64,000 nt of DNA from an uncultured Lachnospiraceae bacterium (lineage in GTDB: Bacteria > Bacillota > Clostridia > Lachnospirales > Lachnospiraceae): positions 1 through 64,000 of the forward strand of contig CATLAK010000010.1 of assembly GCA_949878435.1 (NCBI GenBank), written 5' to 3'. The translations under genes were made by a program, and so were the position numbers. This document shows, in pieces, positions 1 to 9,418 of this stretch. Each line of letters starts with the position of its first letter. Positions within the stretch are counted from its first letter, which is position 1. The notes under the pieces are model-generated. The model had not been told where the DNA came from and did no database searches. It saw nothing but the letters and a program-made list of their open reading frames with translations.

Positions 1-318
1 TACATAAGAATAAACGATTGTTCCATTTGTCAAGGTACGGATAAAATCATCACAGTGATACTTCTTAATCTTCCGGGCAGGGATTTTTCCAAAGCTGCTA
101 TCTTTCACATAATTTACATATGCCCTGCAATATCTGCTATGTGTCTGCTTCTTGAGATCCCCTTTGGCAAATTCCAGAAACATTTCTACCACCTGTGCCA
201 CCGTATCATTTTTATGCTTCTCTAAATCCACCTGACCTGTTATTGTCCTTCTTGCTTCCTTACGAAATTTCTTCTTTACTTCGTCCTCTGAAACTCCTGT
301 AATCTGGTGGCATTTTCC
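1..318 (-). pseudogene. Tyrosine recombinase/integrase N-terminal fragment (core-binding domain), running off the left edge and truncated at its own 5' end
   Basis: Hand translation of the minus strand: ...VSEDEVKKKFRKEARRTITGQVDLEKHKNDTVAQVVEMFLEFAKGDLKKQTHSRYCRAYVNYVKDSSFGKIPARKIKKYHCDDFIRTL...; preceded in frame by TAG with no start codon. Confidence 0.6.
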
Positions 319-625
319 CTAGACTGCTTTACCCGTTCTTCTTCGCTTCCAGCACTGACGCGCCAATAAGAGCAGCGCCGCACAGCCCAAGGGCAGCAAG
401 AAAAGCAAAGGGTGGCGCATAGCCGGTCTAGATGACCGGTTGATGGTTTCTATATGTTTGATGGGATCTCTTTTGTAGATTGATACAGCTTTTATTCCTC
501 TAATAAACCTCTGCTTTTGTATGAATCATTTCAGGCTGGCTTCATAGTACATGGAAATATCCGGGTAAAAATATTTCCATGAAAAAACACACCTAAAAGC
601 TATATTTAAGTGTGTTTTAATCCTC

Positions 626-811
626 TTATACTTTCATGAGTTTCCGCTTTTTCATAACTTCCAGAAGGTCTGCGGCCCCGTCCCTCGTGTCTGCCACAAT
701 CTCTGCCGGTGTCATATGCTCGTACCTTGCCGCATTGTATGTCCGTATCTTCCTTATGTCCTCCAGGTCAAAGCGTTCACTGATCTCCGGTTCCTTTATC
801 ATCACTGCCAT
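626..811 (-). CDS. Small hypothetical protein overlapping the end of the PIN gene, possible antitoxin or accessory
   Basis: 61-aa ORF, same strand, overlaps the PIN ORF by 35 bp. Confidence 0.5.
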   Translation of the reverse strand: MAVMIKEPEISERFDLEDIRKIRTYNAARYEHMTPAEIVADTRDGAADLLEVMKKRKLMKV

Positions 812-1292
812 AGTCCTCGTCCTCCTCTCCCAATAATGCAGATGGCGGGTATATCATTAAATCCTTATATCCCTCATATGTGGTGATAGCCTTTATCCCA
901 CGGATGGTCTTTACGTTCACGATGTGCTTAAAATTCCATGAGATAATGAAATCGCATCCTGCAAGGATTGCCGCCGCTATATGCCGGCAGTCATCATAGC
1001 TTTTCCTCTTTAAAAATCCAAAGTCGATGAATTTCTCAGCCAGCTCCACTGTTCCTTCGTCTATCTCAATTATATTATACTCTATCCGGTCTAAATAATC
1101 CAACAGAGTTTTTCGTTTCTCCCCACTGCATTTGTTAATCTCATAGACCACAACATCAGAAATGTATATCTCATACAGGTCTTTTTTTAAAAGCTCCCAT
1201 ACCTCCTGCGTCTCCTTCATCTGCTCCGGTGCATCCTTCTGGTCAAGGTAGCTGATCACGGATGTATCCAGATATATTTTTATCTTATTCAT
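777..1292 (-). CDS. PIN-domain protein, probable type II toxin-like RNase
   Basis: N-term IYLDTSVISYL, central SYDDCRHIAAAILAGCDFIISWNFKHIVN, typical of PIN proteins. Confidence 0.8.
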   Translation of the reverse strand: MNKIKIYLDTSVISYLDQKDAPEQMKETQEVWELLKKDLYEIYISDVVVYEINKCSGEKRKTLLDYLDRIEYNIIEIDEGTVELAEKFIDFGFLKRKSYDDCRHIAAAILAGCDFIISWNFKHIVNVKTIRGIKAITTYEGYKDLMIYPPSALLGEEDEDYGSDDKGTGDQ

Positions 1293-1352
1293 AAGTTCTC
1301 CCTCCTTCCCTTATCCTGATAATGCCTATACCATTATTAAAACAAAAATTTT

Positions 1353-1559
1353 CTATTGTTTCATCCTGTAGCCCCTGTCAAACATCTGGCGTATCTCTTC
1401 CCTTGTGATCTCGCCACTCTTCTCCTTTTCCAGCAGTTCCTTCATCTCTGGCGTTGGCTCGATCCCTTCTACTTTTATCGAATCGGCATCATAAACCGGC
1501 CTGCTGCTTTCTTTGCCCGCCATACATCTTCCCCCTTTCGTATGCCCTGTTGTAAGCAT
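1353..1559 (-). CDS. Small antitoxin-like protein upstream of the PIN toxin
   Basis: 68-aa ORF (start may be internal, MAGKESSRP...) with C-term LLEKEKSGEITREEIRQMFDRGYRMKQ; immediately upstream of the PIN gene. Confidence 0.5.
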   Translation of the reverse strand: MLTTGHTKGGRCMAGKESSRPVYDADSIKVEGIEPTPEMKELLEKEKSGEITREEIRQMFDRGYRMKQ

Positions 1560-1908
1560 AGCATAGTTCCCCTCATATTTCTATGATAAAATGTTGAATT
1601 ATCATTTCTTTTTTATTATGCTTTCCAACCGGTTTTTTATCCGCTCTTTCCGTGCCTGTTTCTGTTTCTCTTTTACTTTCCTTACTGCCGCCCTATAAGC
1701 TGCTTTGCCATAAGCCCCATTGCCACGCTCTCCTGATATTTCTCTATGTCTTTGTTTATCTCAATAATCAATCTGTCTCCTTCCTACCGGGTGTGGCTGG
1801 ATTCTGTATCCTTCTACCGCTTCCCGGTCTTATCCTATTTCGGTTTTTACAATCCCAATGCCCTGCCCGTCAGTGACTGTGCACCCTTACATGCCCCTAC
1901 CGTTAATG

Positions 1909-2196
1909 CTATGGTAAAGGTAATCTCACAAAGGTAGGTGAGTACCTGCGCCCAATCCGCATCTCCGCTATCTGCCCTGCGTCCAGCTCCCCGGCTAGTT
2001 TCTCCATCAGACCCGGTTTCTTCCGGGTAAACGGAAGATGGAAGGTACTGAAAATATTTTGTTTTTCCGTACTTCCTTTTATCGTCCTTATTTCTGACTG
2101 GGTGGCATTTTCTACGGTCTGACAGGTTCCTATTCCCTGATTATTATTTGGTTCCCGATTCTGCCAAGTCAGATATTTTATTTTATACTTTTGCAC
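1909..2196 (-). pseudogene. Possible RelE/ParE toxin remnant (first residues only) in a decayed region
   Basis: Starts QKYKIKYL like ParE/RelE toxins, then loses any recognisable toxin sequence; overlaps the antitoxin-like ORF. Confidence 0.3.
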
Positions 2197-2368
2197 TTAT
2201 ATATTTTTTCTCCAATCTGTCACAAACTGTGTTAAAATCTTTCGTCTTTCCTTCTCTCGTCTGTCTTACCCCATTCATCACACACTGCCTTACTCCTATC
2301 TGGTGTTGTTCCAAGGTTTCCGCATAATTTTTCTTAACTGTAGCTTCCATGCGATTTGCTCCTTTCAA
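2183..2368 (-). CDS. Antitoxin-like small protein
   Basis: 61-aa ORF; C-term REGKTKDFNTVCDRLEKKY resembles Clostridial antitoxin tails. Confidence 0.4.
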   Translation of the reverse strand: MKGANRMEATVKKNYAETLEQHQIGVRQCVMNGVRQTREGKTKDFNTVCDRLEKKYISAKV

Positions 2369-2385
2369 ATATAAAGAAACTCCGA

Positions 2386-2781
2386 TTATTTCTTTTTGCG
2401 GTATTTGGGCTCAATACCTACTACATACGCTACCATAGCCACAATACTAATAAGCAGCGCGCCCAATATAGGTATAATGATCAAACCCGAATTCTGCCCA
2501 TCTAATAAAGGCAATCCAATTATGATAAACAATACACCATACACGCACCACAATATGCCCAAAGCACGATTATACCCTTTCACATCTTCTATGGGTGCTG
2601 CTTCAGCATTTGCCCAAAAGCCAAAAGGTTTTGCTTTCTTGGAATTAAAATCATAAATGCCCATTACAATAAATAATACGCCCATTATTATCCAAATAAT
2701 AAATGCTGCTAATCTTCCTTCCATATATGTATCCTTTCTTTGTTGGTCTGCCGACAGGAATTTATTCAAAAGTACGGGCAA
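2386..2781 (-). CDS. Small membrane protein, DUF3784-like
   Basis: 131 aa, 3 hydrophobic segments; AAFIIWIIMGVLFIVMGIYDF...KGYNRALGILWCVYGVLFIIIGLPLL. Confidence 0.55.
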   Translation of the reverse strand: MPVLLNKFLSADQQRKDTYMEGRLAAFIIWIIMGVLFIVMGIYDFNSKKAKPFGFWANAEAAPIEDVKGYNRALGILWCVYGVLFIIIGLPLLDGQNSGLIIIPILGALLISIVAMVAYVVGIEPKYRKKK

Positions 2782-2785
2782 TCAT

Positions 2786-3229
2786 CTATACTAATCTCAT
2801 ATACAAAAGTGGATACGGATTACCTTGCTCATCACACTCTGTTCTTTTATAAACTTCAAACCCCATGTGTTCATAGAAACCTTTTGCAAGAGGATTTTGT
2901 TCATTCACTGCCAAATCATTAACCGAATATTTATCTATCCCATATTTAAGCAATTCTTTGCCTAATCCTTTCCCCCTTTCTTCGTGAGAAAGAAAGAGCA
3001 TTTCAAGATGCTGCTCTACAATCCCCATAAAACCGACAGGAATTTGGTTCTTGTCTTCTACAATGATTAAATAAGGTATTTCTTTTAACGCTTGCGGCAC
3101 ATACTTCTTAATGTTTTCTATTTCGTTCTCTGATAGAAAAAGATGTGTTGCTTTTACAGAACTTTCCCACACTTTTAATAATTGCTCTATCAGCGATGTG
3201 GTTCTTTCTTTCACTTCAAAGATTTTCAA
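2786..3229 (-). CDS. GNAT family N-acetyltransferase
   Basis: IVEQHLEMLFLSHEERGKGLGKELLKYGIDKY...NPLAKGFYEHMGFEVYKRTE. Confidence 0.85.
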   Translation of the reverse strand: MKIFEVKERTTSLIEQLLKVWESSVKATHLFLSENEIENIKKYVPQALKEIPYLIIVEDKNQIPVGFMGIVEQHLEMLFLSHEERGKGLGKELLKYGIDKYSVNDLAVNEQNPLAKGFYEHMGFEVYKRTECDEQGNPYPLLYMRLV

Positions 3230-3240
3230 ATTTTGTCCTC

Positions 3241-4098
3241 CTACTTCTTATTCTTTTCCCTGACCATCACTTCCCCAGTGCATTCCATTACCGGATTCTC
3301 CCGAATGATCTCACCCTCACTGTCTGCCATAATCATTCCTGATTTTGGATTTTTTACTGAAATAATGTGCCCGCGTACATCAGCCTCCACATCAGAATAT
3401 TCAAATGCCAGATCAGTATCTTCCATCCTACAGTTTATTAATTTCAGATTCTTGCAATAGCATAAAGGCTGCGTGCCGATAATCCTGCAATTAATCAAGG
3501 TCAGACCATCTGAAAACCATCCCAAGTATTCCCCCTTCACGATGCTATCCCTGACCGTCACATTTTTGCTATGCCAAAAAGCATCTTTTGTATCCAGTTC
3601 ACTGTCTGTAATCTCCAGATTCTCCATATATTGAAAAGAATATTTGCCCTTCATTTTAACGCTGGTCAATTTCACATCCCGGCTGTCAAAAAAAGGATAT
3701 TCGGAGACAATATCTGTATCTATCAGTGTAATGCCCTGCGACTTCCAGCCGAACTCCTGCGATTCCACATCACAACGTTCCATCCGGATACGGGAACATT
3801 CACGCACAGCTTTAATTCCTTCTAATTTACTGTCCGTAATGACGCCATCCTCTGCATACCAGATGGCGGCGCGCGTTTTCTCATCCATTGTGGAATCTGC
3901 CATGGTAAACCCCTTCACATGCCAAAGTGGATAGCGCAGTGAAAAGCTGCAATTGTGCAGACAAACATCCCTTGCCTCTTTTAGCGCCGACTCTCCGTCC
4001 GCGGGTCCTGCGAATACACACTGATTCACATCTGCCTGTTTCAGATTATACAATGCGCGCTCCTCGTCGAATTGCTTTCCTGTAATCAATTTTCTCAT
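3241..4098 (-). CDS. DUF3737-type protein, beta-helix-like
   Basis: MRKLITGKQFDEERALYNLKQADVNQCVFAGPADGESALKEARDV... pattern recognised as the DUF3737 family. Confidence 0.7.
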   Translation of the reverse strand: MRKLITGKQFDEERALYNLKQADVNQCVFAGPADGESALKEARDVCLHNCSFSLRYPLWHVKGFTMADSTMDEKTRAAIWYAEDGVITDSKLEGIKAVRECSRIRMERCDVESQEFGWKSQGITLIDTDIVSEYPFFDSRDVKLTSVKMKGKYSFQYMENLEITDSELDTKDAFWHSKNVTVRDSIVKGEYLGWFSDGLTLINCRIIGTQPLCYCKNLKLINCRMEDTDLAFEYSDVEADVRGHIISVKNPKSGMIMADSEGEIIRENPVMECTGEVMVREKNKK

Positions 4099-4334
4099 AA
4101 CTTCTGTCCTCCATTTTTATGTTCAACACTTTTGATAATTTCCAAGGAAGAAAAACCGTTTCTACAGCCGCCCGGCATCATAGACATAAAAAAAACCATA
4201 AGATAAACACAAAACCTTTTCATCCGGAACGCCTTCCTTCTTATTGTTTGGTTAAGTTTAGTTTATCTCATGATTTTTTAAATAGCAAATACCTATGATG
4301 AATACATTCACATAGGCAATAGGAATACTTTCAT

Positions 4335-4742
4335 TTAACATCCTCCTCCATTTCCTGTACAGCCATGCTTATCCTCTCCGCAAGGATGGTCTTCACCATG
4401 ATGATGACCGTGATGATCACAATGAACATTTGGATCAAAAGTCAGGCTGTCAGCCATAAAAGCCTCTACCGCCTTATCCGCATCACCGGAAACGCCTCCA
4501 TACAGCTTGATTCCTGCCTCTGCCAATGCCGTCTGAGCGCCGCCTCAAATTCCTCCGCAGATCAGCACATCTGCTTTCATTGCACTTAACATACCTGCTA
4601 ATGCTCCATGACCGCTGCCGTTGGTATCCACAACTTCCGTGGATGTAATCTCACCATTCTCAATGTCATAAAACTTGAACTGTGCCGTATGTCCGAAATG
4701 CTGAAAAATTTCTCCATTCTCATAAGTAACTGCAACTCTCAT
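4335..4742 (-). pseudogene. NifB/NifX-type (dinitrogenase Fe-Mo cofactor) family protein interrupted by an in-frame TGA (pseudogene or selenocysteine gene)
   Basis: 4742-4548 MRVAVTYENGEIFQHFGHTAQFKFYD...ADVLICGGI then TGA (4545-4547) then GGAQTALAEAGIKLYGGVSGDADKAVEAFM... in the same frame; C-term His/Cys-rich tail. Confidence 0.75.
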
Positions 4743-4829
4743 AATCGCTTCTCCTTTCGATTTAACATAGATTTGACTAATGTTCGCTTAAATCCATAAT
4801 GACCTGCCACTGTCCTTACATGTCCTATA

Positions 4830-5258
4830 TTACAAATAATCCTTAATCCTCAGTACTGTCTGTTCCCCCTGCCTTTCACTCACAAGTTCAAAGAAATTTT
4901 CTTTCGTAGCAAACAGATTCTTCGGATTTCTGCCAATTATCAAATACTGATTCTTATCATCAAGTGCAATGTACTTTCTTGTGTCATCATCCAAAAGTAT
5001 GTCCGCATTATCAATCACTATCAACTTTTTTTCTGAATTTCTAATAATATCACCAATATTCTTCTGATAATCTAAATAATTTAAACAGACAATATCGGGA
5101 TTCAGTGCCATACACTCCTTTATAAATGAAAAAGATACCGTTTTTCCTGTTCCGGAATCTCCCGTCAATATTGTGATATTATTCGTAAATTCAAAATCTA
5201 AAATAAACGAGGTATGTTCTGTGGAAAAATGCTCAATTACGATTGGCTTACTCTTCAT
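4830..5258 (-). CDS. Small P-loop NTPase of unknown function
   Basis: Walker A GDSGTGKT, Walker B-like KLIVIDNAD; start overlaps the upstream stop. Confidence 0.6.
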   Translation of the reverse strand: MKSKPIVIEHFSTEHTSFILDFEFTNNITILTGDSGTGKTVSFSFIKECMALNPDIVCLNYLDYQKNIGDIIRNSEKKLIVIDNADILLDDDTRKYIALDDKNQYLIIGRNPKNLFATKENFFELVSERQGEQTVLRIKDYL

Positions 5259-5691
5259 GACACCACCACTCCTTTAATTCTTCATAATCACATATTTCTT
5301 TCTTTCCCGAAGAAGTTTGCACACTCACTGCTGCCATTTCAAAAGGAATCAGCGCATAGTCACTATAAACATTACCTTCCTCGAGTTTATATAGCAACTC
5401 CAATGCATTGTTTCCACATTCCTTCAGGCAAAACACTTTGTCTGGATTATATAGTACATTTAGTACCGTTTTGCAGCCGGCTGATAACTTATCAACGTCC
5501 AAAACAATATCGTTAAATTTAGAGCATATTTTGTACTTGCTGATCAACTTCGCCTCATCAATTATTCCAATAACCTTTGGGGCTCTGTCGTCAAGCCTGC
5601 GTGCGGTATTTTGATTAAAATAAATATCGTTTAATTCTACATATTCAATATCCTGCGGAATATCATTTTTATTCTTAAAAATTGTTATCAC
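5248..5691 (-). CDS. Hypothetical protein, weakly DUF4869-like, likely GTG start at 5691
   Basis: GGAGGTGG Shine-Dalgarno 4 nt before GTG; GTGA overlap with the upstream TGA; the ORF track starts at 5748. Confidence 0.55.
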   Translation of the reverse strand: MITIFKNKNDIPQDIEYVELNDIYFNQNTARRLDDRAPKVIGIIDEAKLISKYKICSKFNDIVLDVDKLSAGCKTVLNVLYNPDKVFCLKECGNNALELLYKLEEGNVYSDYALIPFEMAAVSVQTSSGKKEICDYEELKEWWCHEE

Positions 5692-6416
5692 AATACCACC
5701 TCCAAGCCAATATTTTGAAATTTCACTAAAAGACTTGTTCTCTTGCAAATATGCTGCATCTTTTCTTTAAGCTGTAGTCTACTTGCATCAAGACCGCAAA
5801 TATCATCCGGCATACGTTGTCCCCATTCACAGCAAGATTTTATCCAGCATTCACCAATATTACTTTTTGATACTTCAAAACCGGTATTTCTTGTTAAATC
5901 AAACAAAATCTTTGCAGATAACTGCTCTACATTGTATCTATTGACATTTTCATTGTATTCTAAAATTTCACGAATATTTTTATAATTCACTTCTCCATTT
6001 TGAATTGTTTTTACAAGTTTTTCTCTTGCAATAATTACGTTTTTACGTTTTGTTAGAAATTCATCATCTGTTGCATAAATCCATTCTATCAAATCCTTGA
6101 ACTCAAGTAAAATGTATTCAAAGCATATCATATCCAGCAGAAGAATATTGCTTCTATTTCTTGCATATTTTCTCAATAGTTTCTGCTCCATAACCACCTG
6201 CGGATTATCGAAAGAGTTATCAAATACTATGACATATCTATTCTCATTATCCTCTAACGCCTTAACTGCTTTCACCAGTTCACTATTATTTTTCTTGCTT
6301 TCTACTACTATTTCTGGACACAGCTGTCCCATAAATGTCTGCCAAAATATATAACTGGATTTCTCCTTTCTGTCTTCAATCCATAGATATGTTTTCATCA
6401 ACGCACTTCCTTCCAT
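5688..6416 (-). CDS. Hypothetical 242-aa protein, start possibly MKTYLWIEDRKEK
   Basis: Long ORF, same strand, coupled to the downstream gene. Confidence 0.6.
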   Translation of the reverse strand: MEGSALMKTYLWIEDRKEKSSYIFWQTFMGQLCPEIVVESKKNNSELVKAVKALEDNENRYVIVFDNSFDNPQVVMEQKLLRKYARNRSNILLLDMICFEYILLEFKDLIEWIYATDDEFLTKRKNVIIAREKLVKTIQNGEVNYKNIREILEYNENVNRYNVEQLSAKILFDLTRNTGFEVSKSNIGECWIKSCCEWGQRMPDDICGLDASRLQLKEKMQHICKRTSLLVKFQNIGLEVVL

Positions 6417-6464
6417 GCCAGTTCTACTAAGTATATTATCAAATGATTTTCACAATAATATTAG

Positions 6465-6689
6465 TTAGAAAAATTCCTCTTGAAACAAATCATTATCATC
6501 CAGCTCAAAATCCGTATTAACTACAAGATTATCAATATACTCCTCAAATGAATCTGTTACAAATGTCTCCCATAAACCATATACTTTCATTTTTTCTGCA
6601 ATCTTGCTTACAAGAACTCTTGTTGAAAAAGTATCATTAAAGAGCGAAGTTAAATTTTGTATTATCATATATGATACTGGCATTTCCAT
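6465..6689 (-). CDS. Hypothetical small acidic protein
   Basis: 74-aa ORF upstream of the 242-aa gene on the same strand; no recognised family. Confidence 0.4.
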   Translation of the reverse strand: MEMPVSYMIIQNLTSLFNDTFSTRVLVSKIAEKMKVYGLWETFVTDSFEEYIDNLVVNTDFELDDNDLFQEEFF

Positions 6690-6929
6690 GGCATATGTTA
6701 TGAGCTTTTACTATTCATTTGAACTGTCTATTCTTGCGATTAGCTTTCAACGCCTTTCTAATATTAACATAGGCGGCTTTTTACTGGTCTCCTCTCCGCT
6801 TCCGTTTACCTTATTCTCCCCAGCATAATTGGGAAATTGGCAATTTCATTTAATTATAGCACTTAAAGAACCACTAATCTATAAAATCTTCATTCATTTA
6901 GAGATTTTAGAGATTCTTTCATTGTATCA

Positions 6930-7480
6930 CAGGTCAGAACTACCGGCTTAGCCGGCAGCCTGCTCTGCCCCTTCTAGGGGCTCTTTCAGTGCTTACCTCT
7001 TCCGGCGCAGCCCCATAAGGGATTTCTTGTTTTTCCTTACCGGCTCACCCGTAAACGGGTCGATATACTCTACCAAGGACATCTGGTCGTATTCTAAATC
7101 TTCTTTCAACTGGTTCTGGATATATGTTTTGATTGCAGCTGTGTTCTTCCCCACTGTATCTGCATAATATCCTCTGCACCAGAAACGCCTGTTCCCATAC
7201 TTATATTTCAAGTTCGCATGCTTCTCAAATATCATTAGGGAACTTTTGCCCTTCAAATACCCTACTATTTCTGACACTGAGTATTTGGGTGGTATCCTTA
7301 CCAGCATATGGATGTGGTCCGGGCAGTATTCTGCTTCTATAATTTCTATTCCTTTTTTCTGGGACAATGAGCCCAGTATCTGCCCTACACCTGCCTTGAT
7401 GTCTTTGTATATTACCTGTCTGTGACACACCAAATCCCGGCTTCTTGTGCCGTAACACAAAAAACCGGGATCTGTCTAAT
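6930..7480 (-). mobile_element. IS200/IS605-family element, probably degenerate
   Basis: Y1 transposase ORF flanked by hairpins: CCGGCTTAGCCGG (6943-6955), GCCCCTTCTAGGGGC (6967-6981) and TCCCGGcTTcTTGTG/CACAAaAAaCCGGGA (7435-7470). Confidence 0.7.
6993..7460 (-). pseudogene. tnpA: IS200-type Y1 transposase TnpA, N-terminally truncated
   Basis: DHIHMLVRIPPKYSVSEIVGYLKGKSSLMIFEKHANLKYKYGNRRFWCRGYYADTVG...IKTYIQNQ; HxH and catalytic Tyr present; the expected N-terminal strand is replaced by hairpin sequence. Confidence 0.75.
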
Positions 7481-7515
7481 CGTACCTTTATAAAGTTATT
7501 ACCGCTTATTTCCGC

Positions 7516-9360
7516 TTACTTTTCCTCCACCAATTCTAATAGCTTTCCTGCGACATCCGCCATATTGGAAGATACCTGTTTCGTGTCTCTGGAAATCTGT
7601 ACGTTCTTTTCCACCACATCAGATATCCTTCCCATTCTGTCTACCGCATCTGCCACAATATCTACGTTTCCTTTCACCATATCCGTGATCTCTTTCACAT
7701 CCCTACTTGCCTTTTCCATGTTTTCCACAACAACGCCGAATGCTCTCACGGTCTGGTCAGTGATATCCTTTCCGTTCTCAACTGCATTGATCGAATTGGT
7801 AATCAGTTCGTTCGTCTCCTTTGCCGCCTGGGCGCTTCTGGCTGCCAATTCGCCCACCTGCGTTGCCACGACGGCAAATCCCTTGCCCACCTCTCCGGCT
7901 CTTGCCGCCTCGATGGATGCATTCAGCGACAACAGATTGGTCTGCTCCGCAATAGAATTGATTTCGCTGATGATTGTTCCGATTGCCATAGACATATCCG
8001 TAATTTTCTGCATAGACTCCTTAAGCAAATCCATCTGGGATTGGGTATCCATGATTTTGGCTACCATATTTTCGGTTTCCACCATCACATTTCCTGACAC
8101 ATCCGCACTGTTACTTAATTCTTTTGTAAGCCGGTTCATGATCTGCTTCAAATCCTGCACCGCTTCTTCCTGCTCTCCCGTTCCATGGTAAATGTTGTCA
8201 GCATTCGCCTGGGTTTCTCCCGATACCTGCTCTAAATCTGTACAGACTTTTCTTATATTTTGAATCAGCGTGCGGTTTACGTCCATATCCCTTTTCTGGC
8301 GCTCCAACAGTTCGTCATTCTCTGTCATGCTTTTGTTGATGCTTCCCACCATTTTGTTGATGCTGTCCGATAACTGGGAAAATTCAGGATTTTCCTGCTC
8401 ATCTACAGAAATGGCAAAATTCCCGTTTGAAATATCTTTCATCGCATCGGAAATACGGTTGATTCCCTGCACAATCTTCCTGTCAACCAATCGATTTATC
8501 ATAAATAGCAGTACGCCAAAAATAATGATCATGCTGACGGTAAACACGAAAGTCTGATTGCGGCGCTCTCCGTAATATTCCCCCGCCGGCATAAATGTGC
8601 CGATAATCTGTCCTTCACATTCTTCTGCCTGATAATACCCCTTCTCGCCATTGATTACAGCTTTTCCGCTTCCGACATAGTTTTGCGGAAATCCTGCTTC
8701 CACGGCAGACGTTCCTACCAGCGAGGCATCTTTATGTGCCAGTATTGTTCCATCGCCTGCATCTATGGCATAAACATATCCTGTCTCTCCAAAATCAACA
8801 TCTCCCAAAACTTTATCAATTTCCGTACTGGCAAGCATATTTTCCAGAACTTCCGGCTGTACGCCAACCTGTACAAGTCCCTTGGCATCGGTTCTGGCAA
8901 CTCCGATATACTGCACCACCACGCCTTCCGCCACATTTACCTGAGGCTCCTGTACGATTTCAATGGAAGGATCGTCAACGATTACCATGAACGCATTCGA
9001 CTGTTCTCCGCTTGTCATATCAAATCCCACATAGGCATCTATGGTGCTGCTGGTGATAATTCCTTTTTCATCAATAATATGTAACTCATTTACCATCAGC
9101 CTGTCCTTGATCTCATTTAATTTACCTGTATCGCGTGCAATCGCCGGATCCTCCGCAAGCAGATCCGCAAACGCTCTCGTCTTGGCAAGATTATCCTCGC
9201 CAAGATTATCTGTCAGCCTCTTTACATTCTCCTCATTGCCCGCCAGTATTTCTTTTACAGCCACCAGTTTATCCTGACTGGATAGCGAATTGCTTCTTTG
9301 GATAATGACAGTCTGCAGTAAAAATATCGCCGCAATCGTTACAAAAAATGCCCCAAGCAT
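7516..9360 (-). CDS. Methyl-accepting chemotaxis protein (Cache-type sensor, HAMP, MCP signalling domain)
   Basis: N-terminal TM, extracytoplasmic sensor, [54 protein letters not shown] signature. Confidence 0.9.
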   Translation of the reverse strand: MLGAFFVTIAAIFLLQTVIIQRSNSLSSQDKLVAVKEILAGNEENVKRLTDNLGEDNLAKTRAFADLLAEDPAIARDTGKLNEIKDRLMVNELHIIDEKGIITSSTIDAYVGFDMTSGEQSNAFMVIVDDPSIEIVQEPQVNVAEGVVVQYIGVARTDAKGLVQVGVQPEVLENMLASTEIDKVLGDVDFGETGYVYAIDAGDGTILAHKDASLVGTSAVEAGFPQNYVGSGKAVINGEKGYYQAEECEGQIIGTFMPAGEYYGERRNQTFVFTVSMIIIFGVLLFMINRLVDRKIVQGINRISDAMKDISNGNFAISVDEQENPEFSQLSDSINKMVGSINKSMTENDELLERQKRDMDVNRTLIQNIRKVCTDLEQVSGETQANADNIYHGTGEQEEAVQDLKQIMNRLTKELSNSADVSGNVMVETENMVAKIMDTQSQMDLLKESMQKITDMSMAIGTIISEINSIAEQTNLLSLNASIEAARAGEVGKGFAVVATQVGELAARSAQAAKETNELITNSINAVENGKDITDQTVRAFGVVVENMEKASRDVKEITDMVKGNVDIVADAVDRMGRISDVVEKNVQISRDTKQVSSNMADVAGKLLELVEEK

Positions 9361-9418
9361 ATAAATGAATAACCGTTTTGTAAAAAGCTTTTCATCGTAA
9401 GTCTCCTTCTCCTATTCG

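Noticed and set aside
7445-8191. Plus-strand 248-aa ORF
   Set aside because: Antisense to the well-supported MCP signalling domain; Ser/Thr-rich shadow translation.
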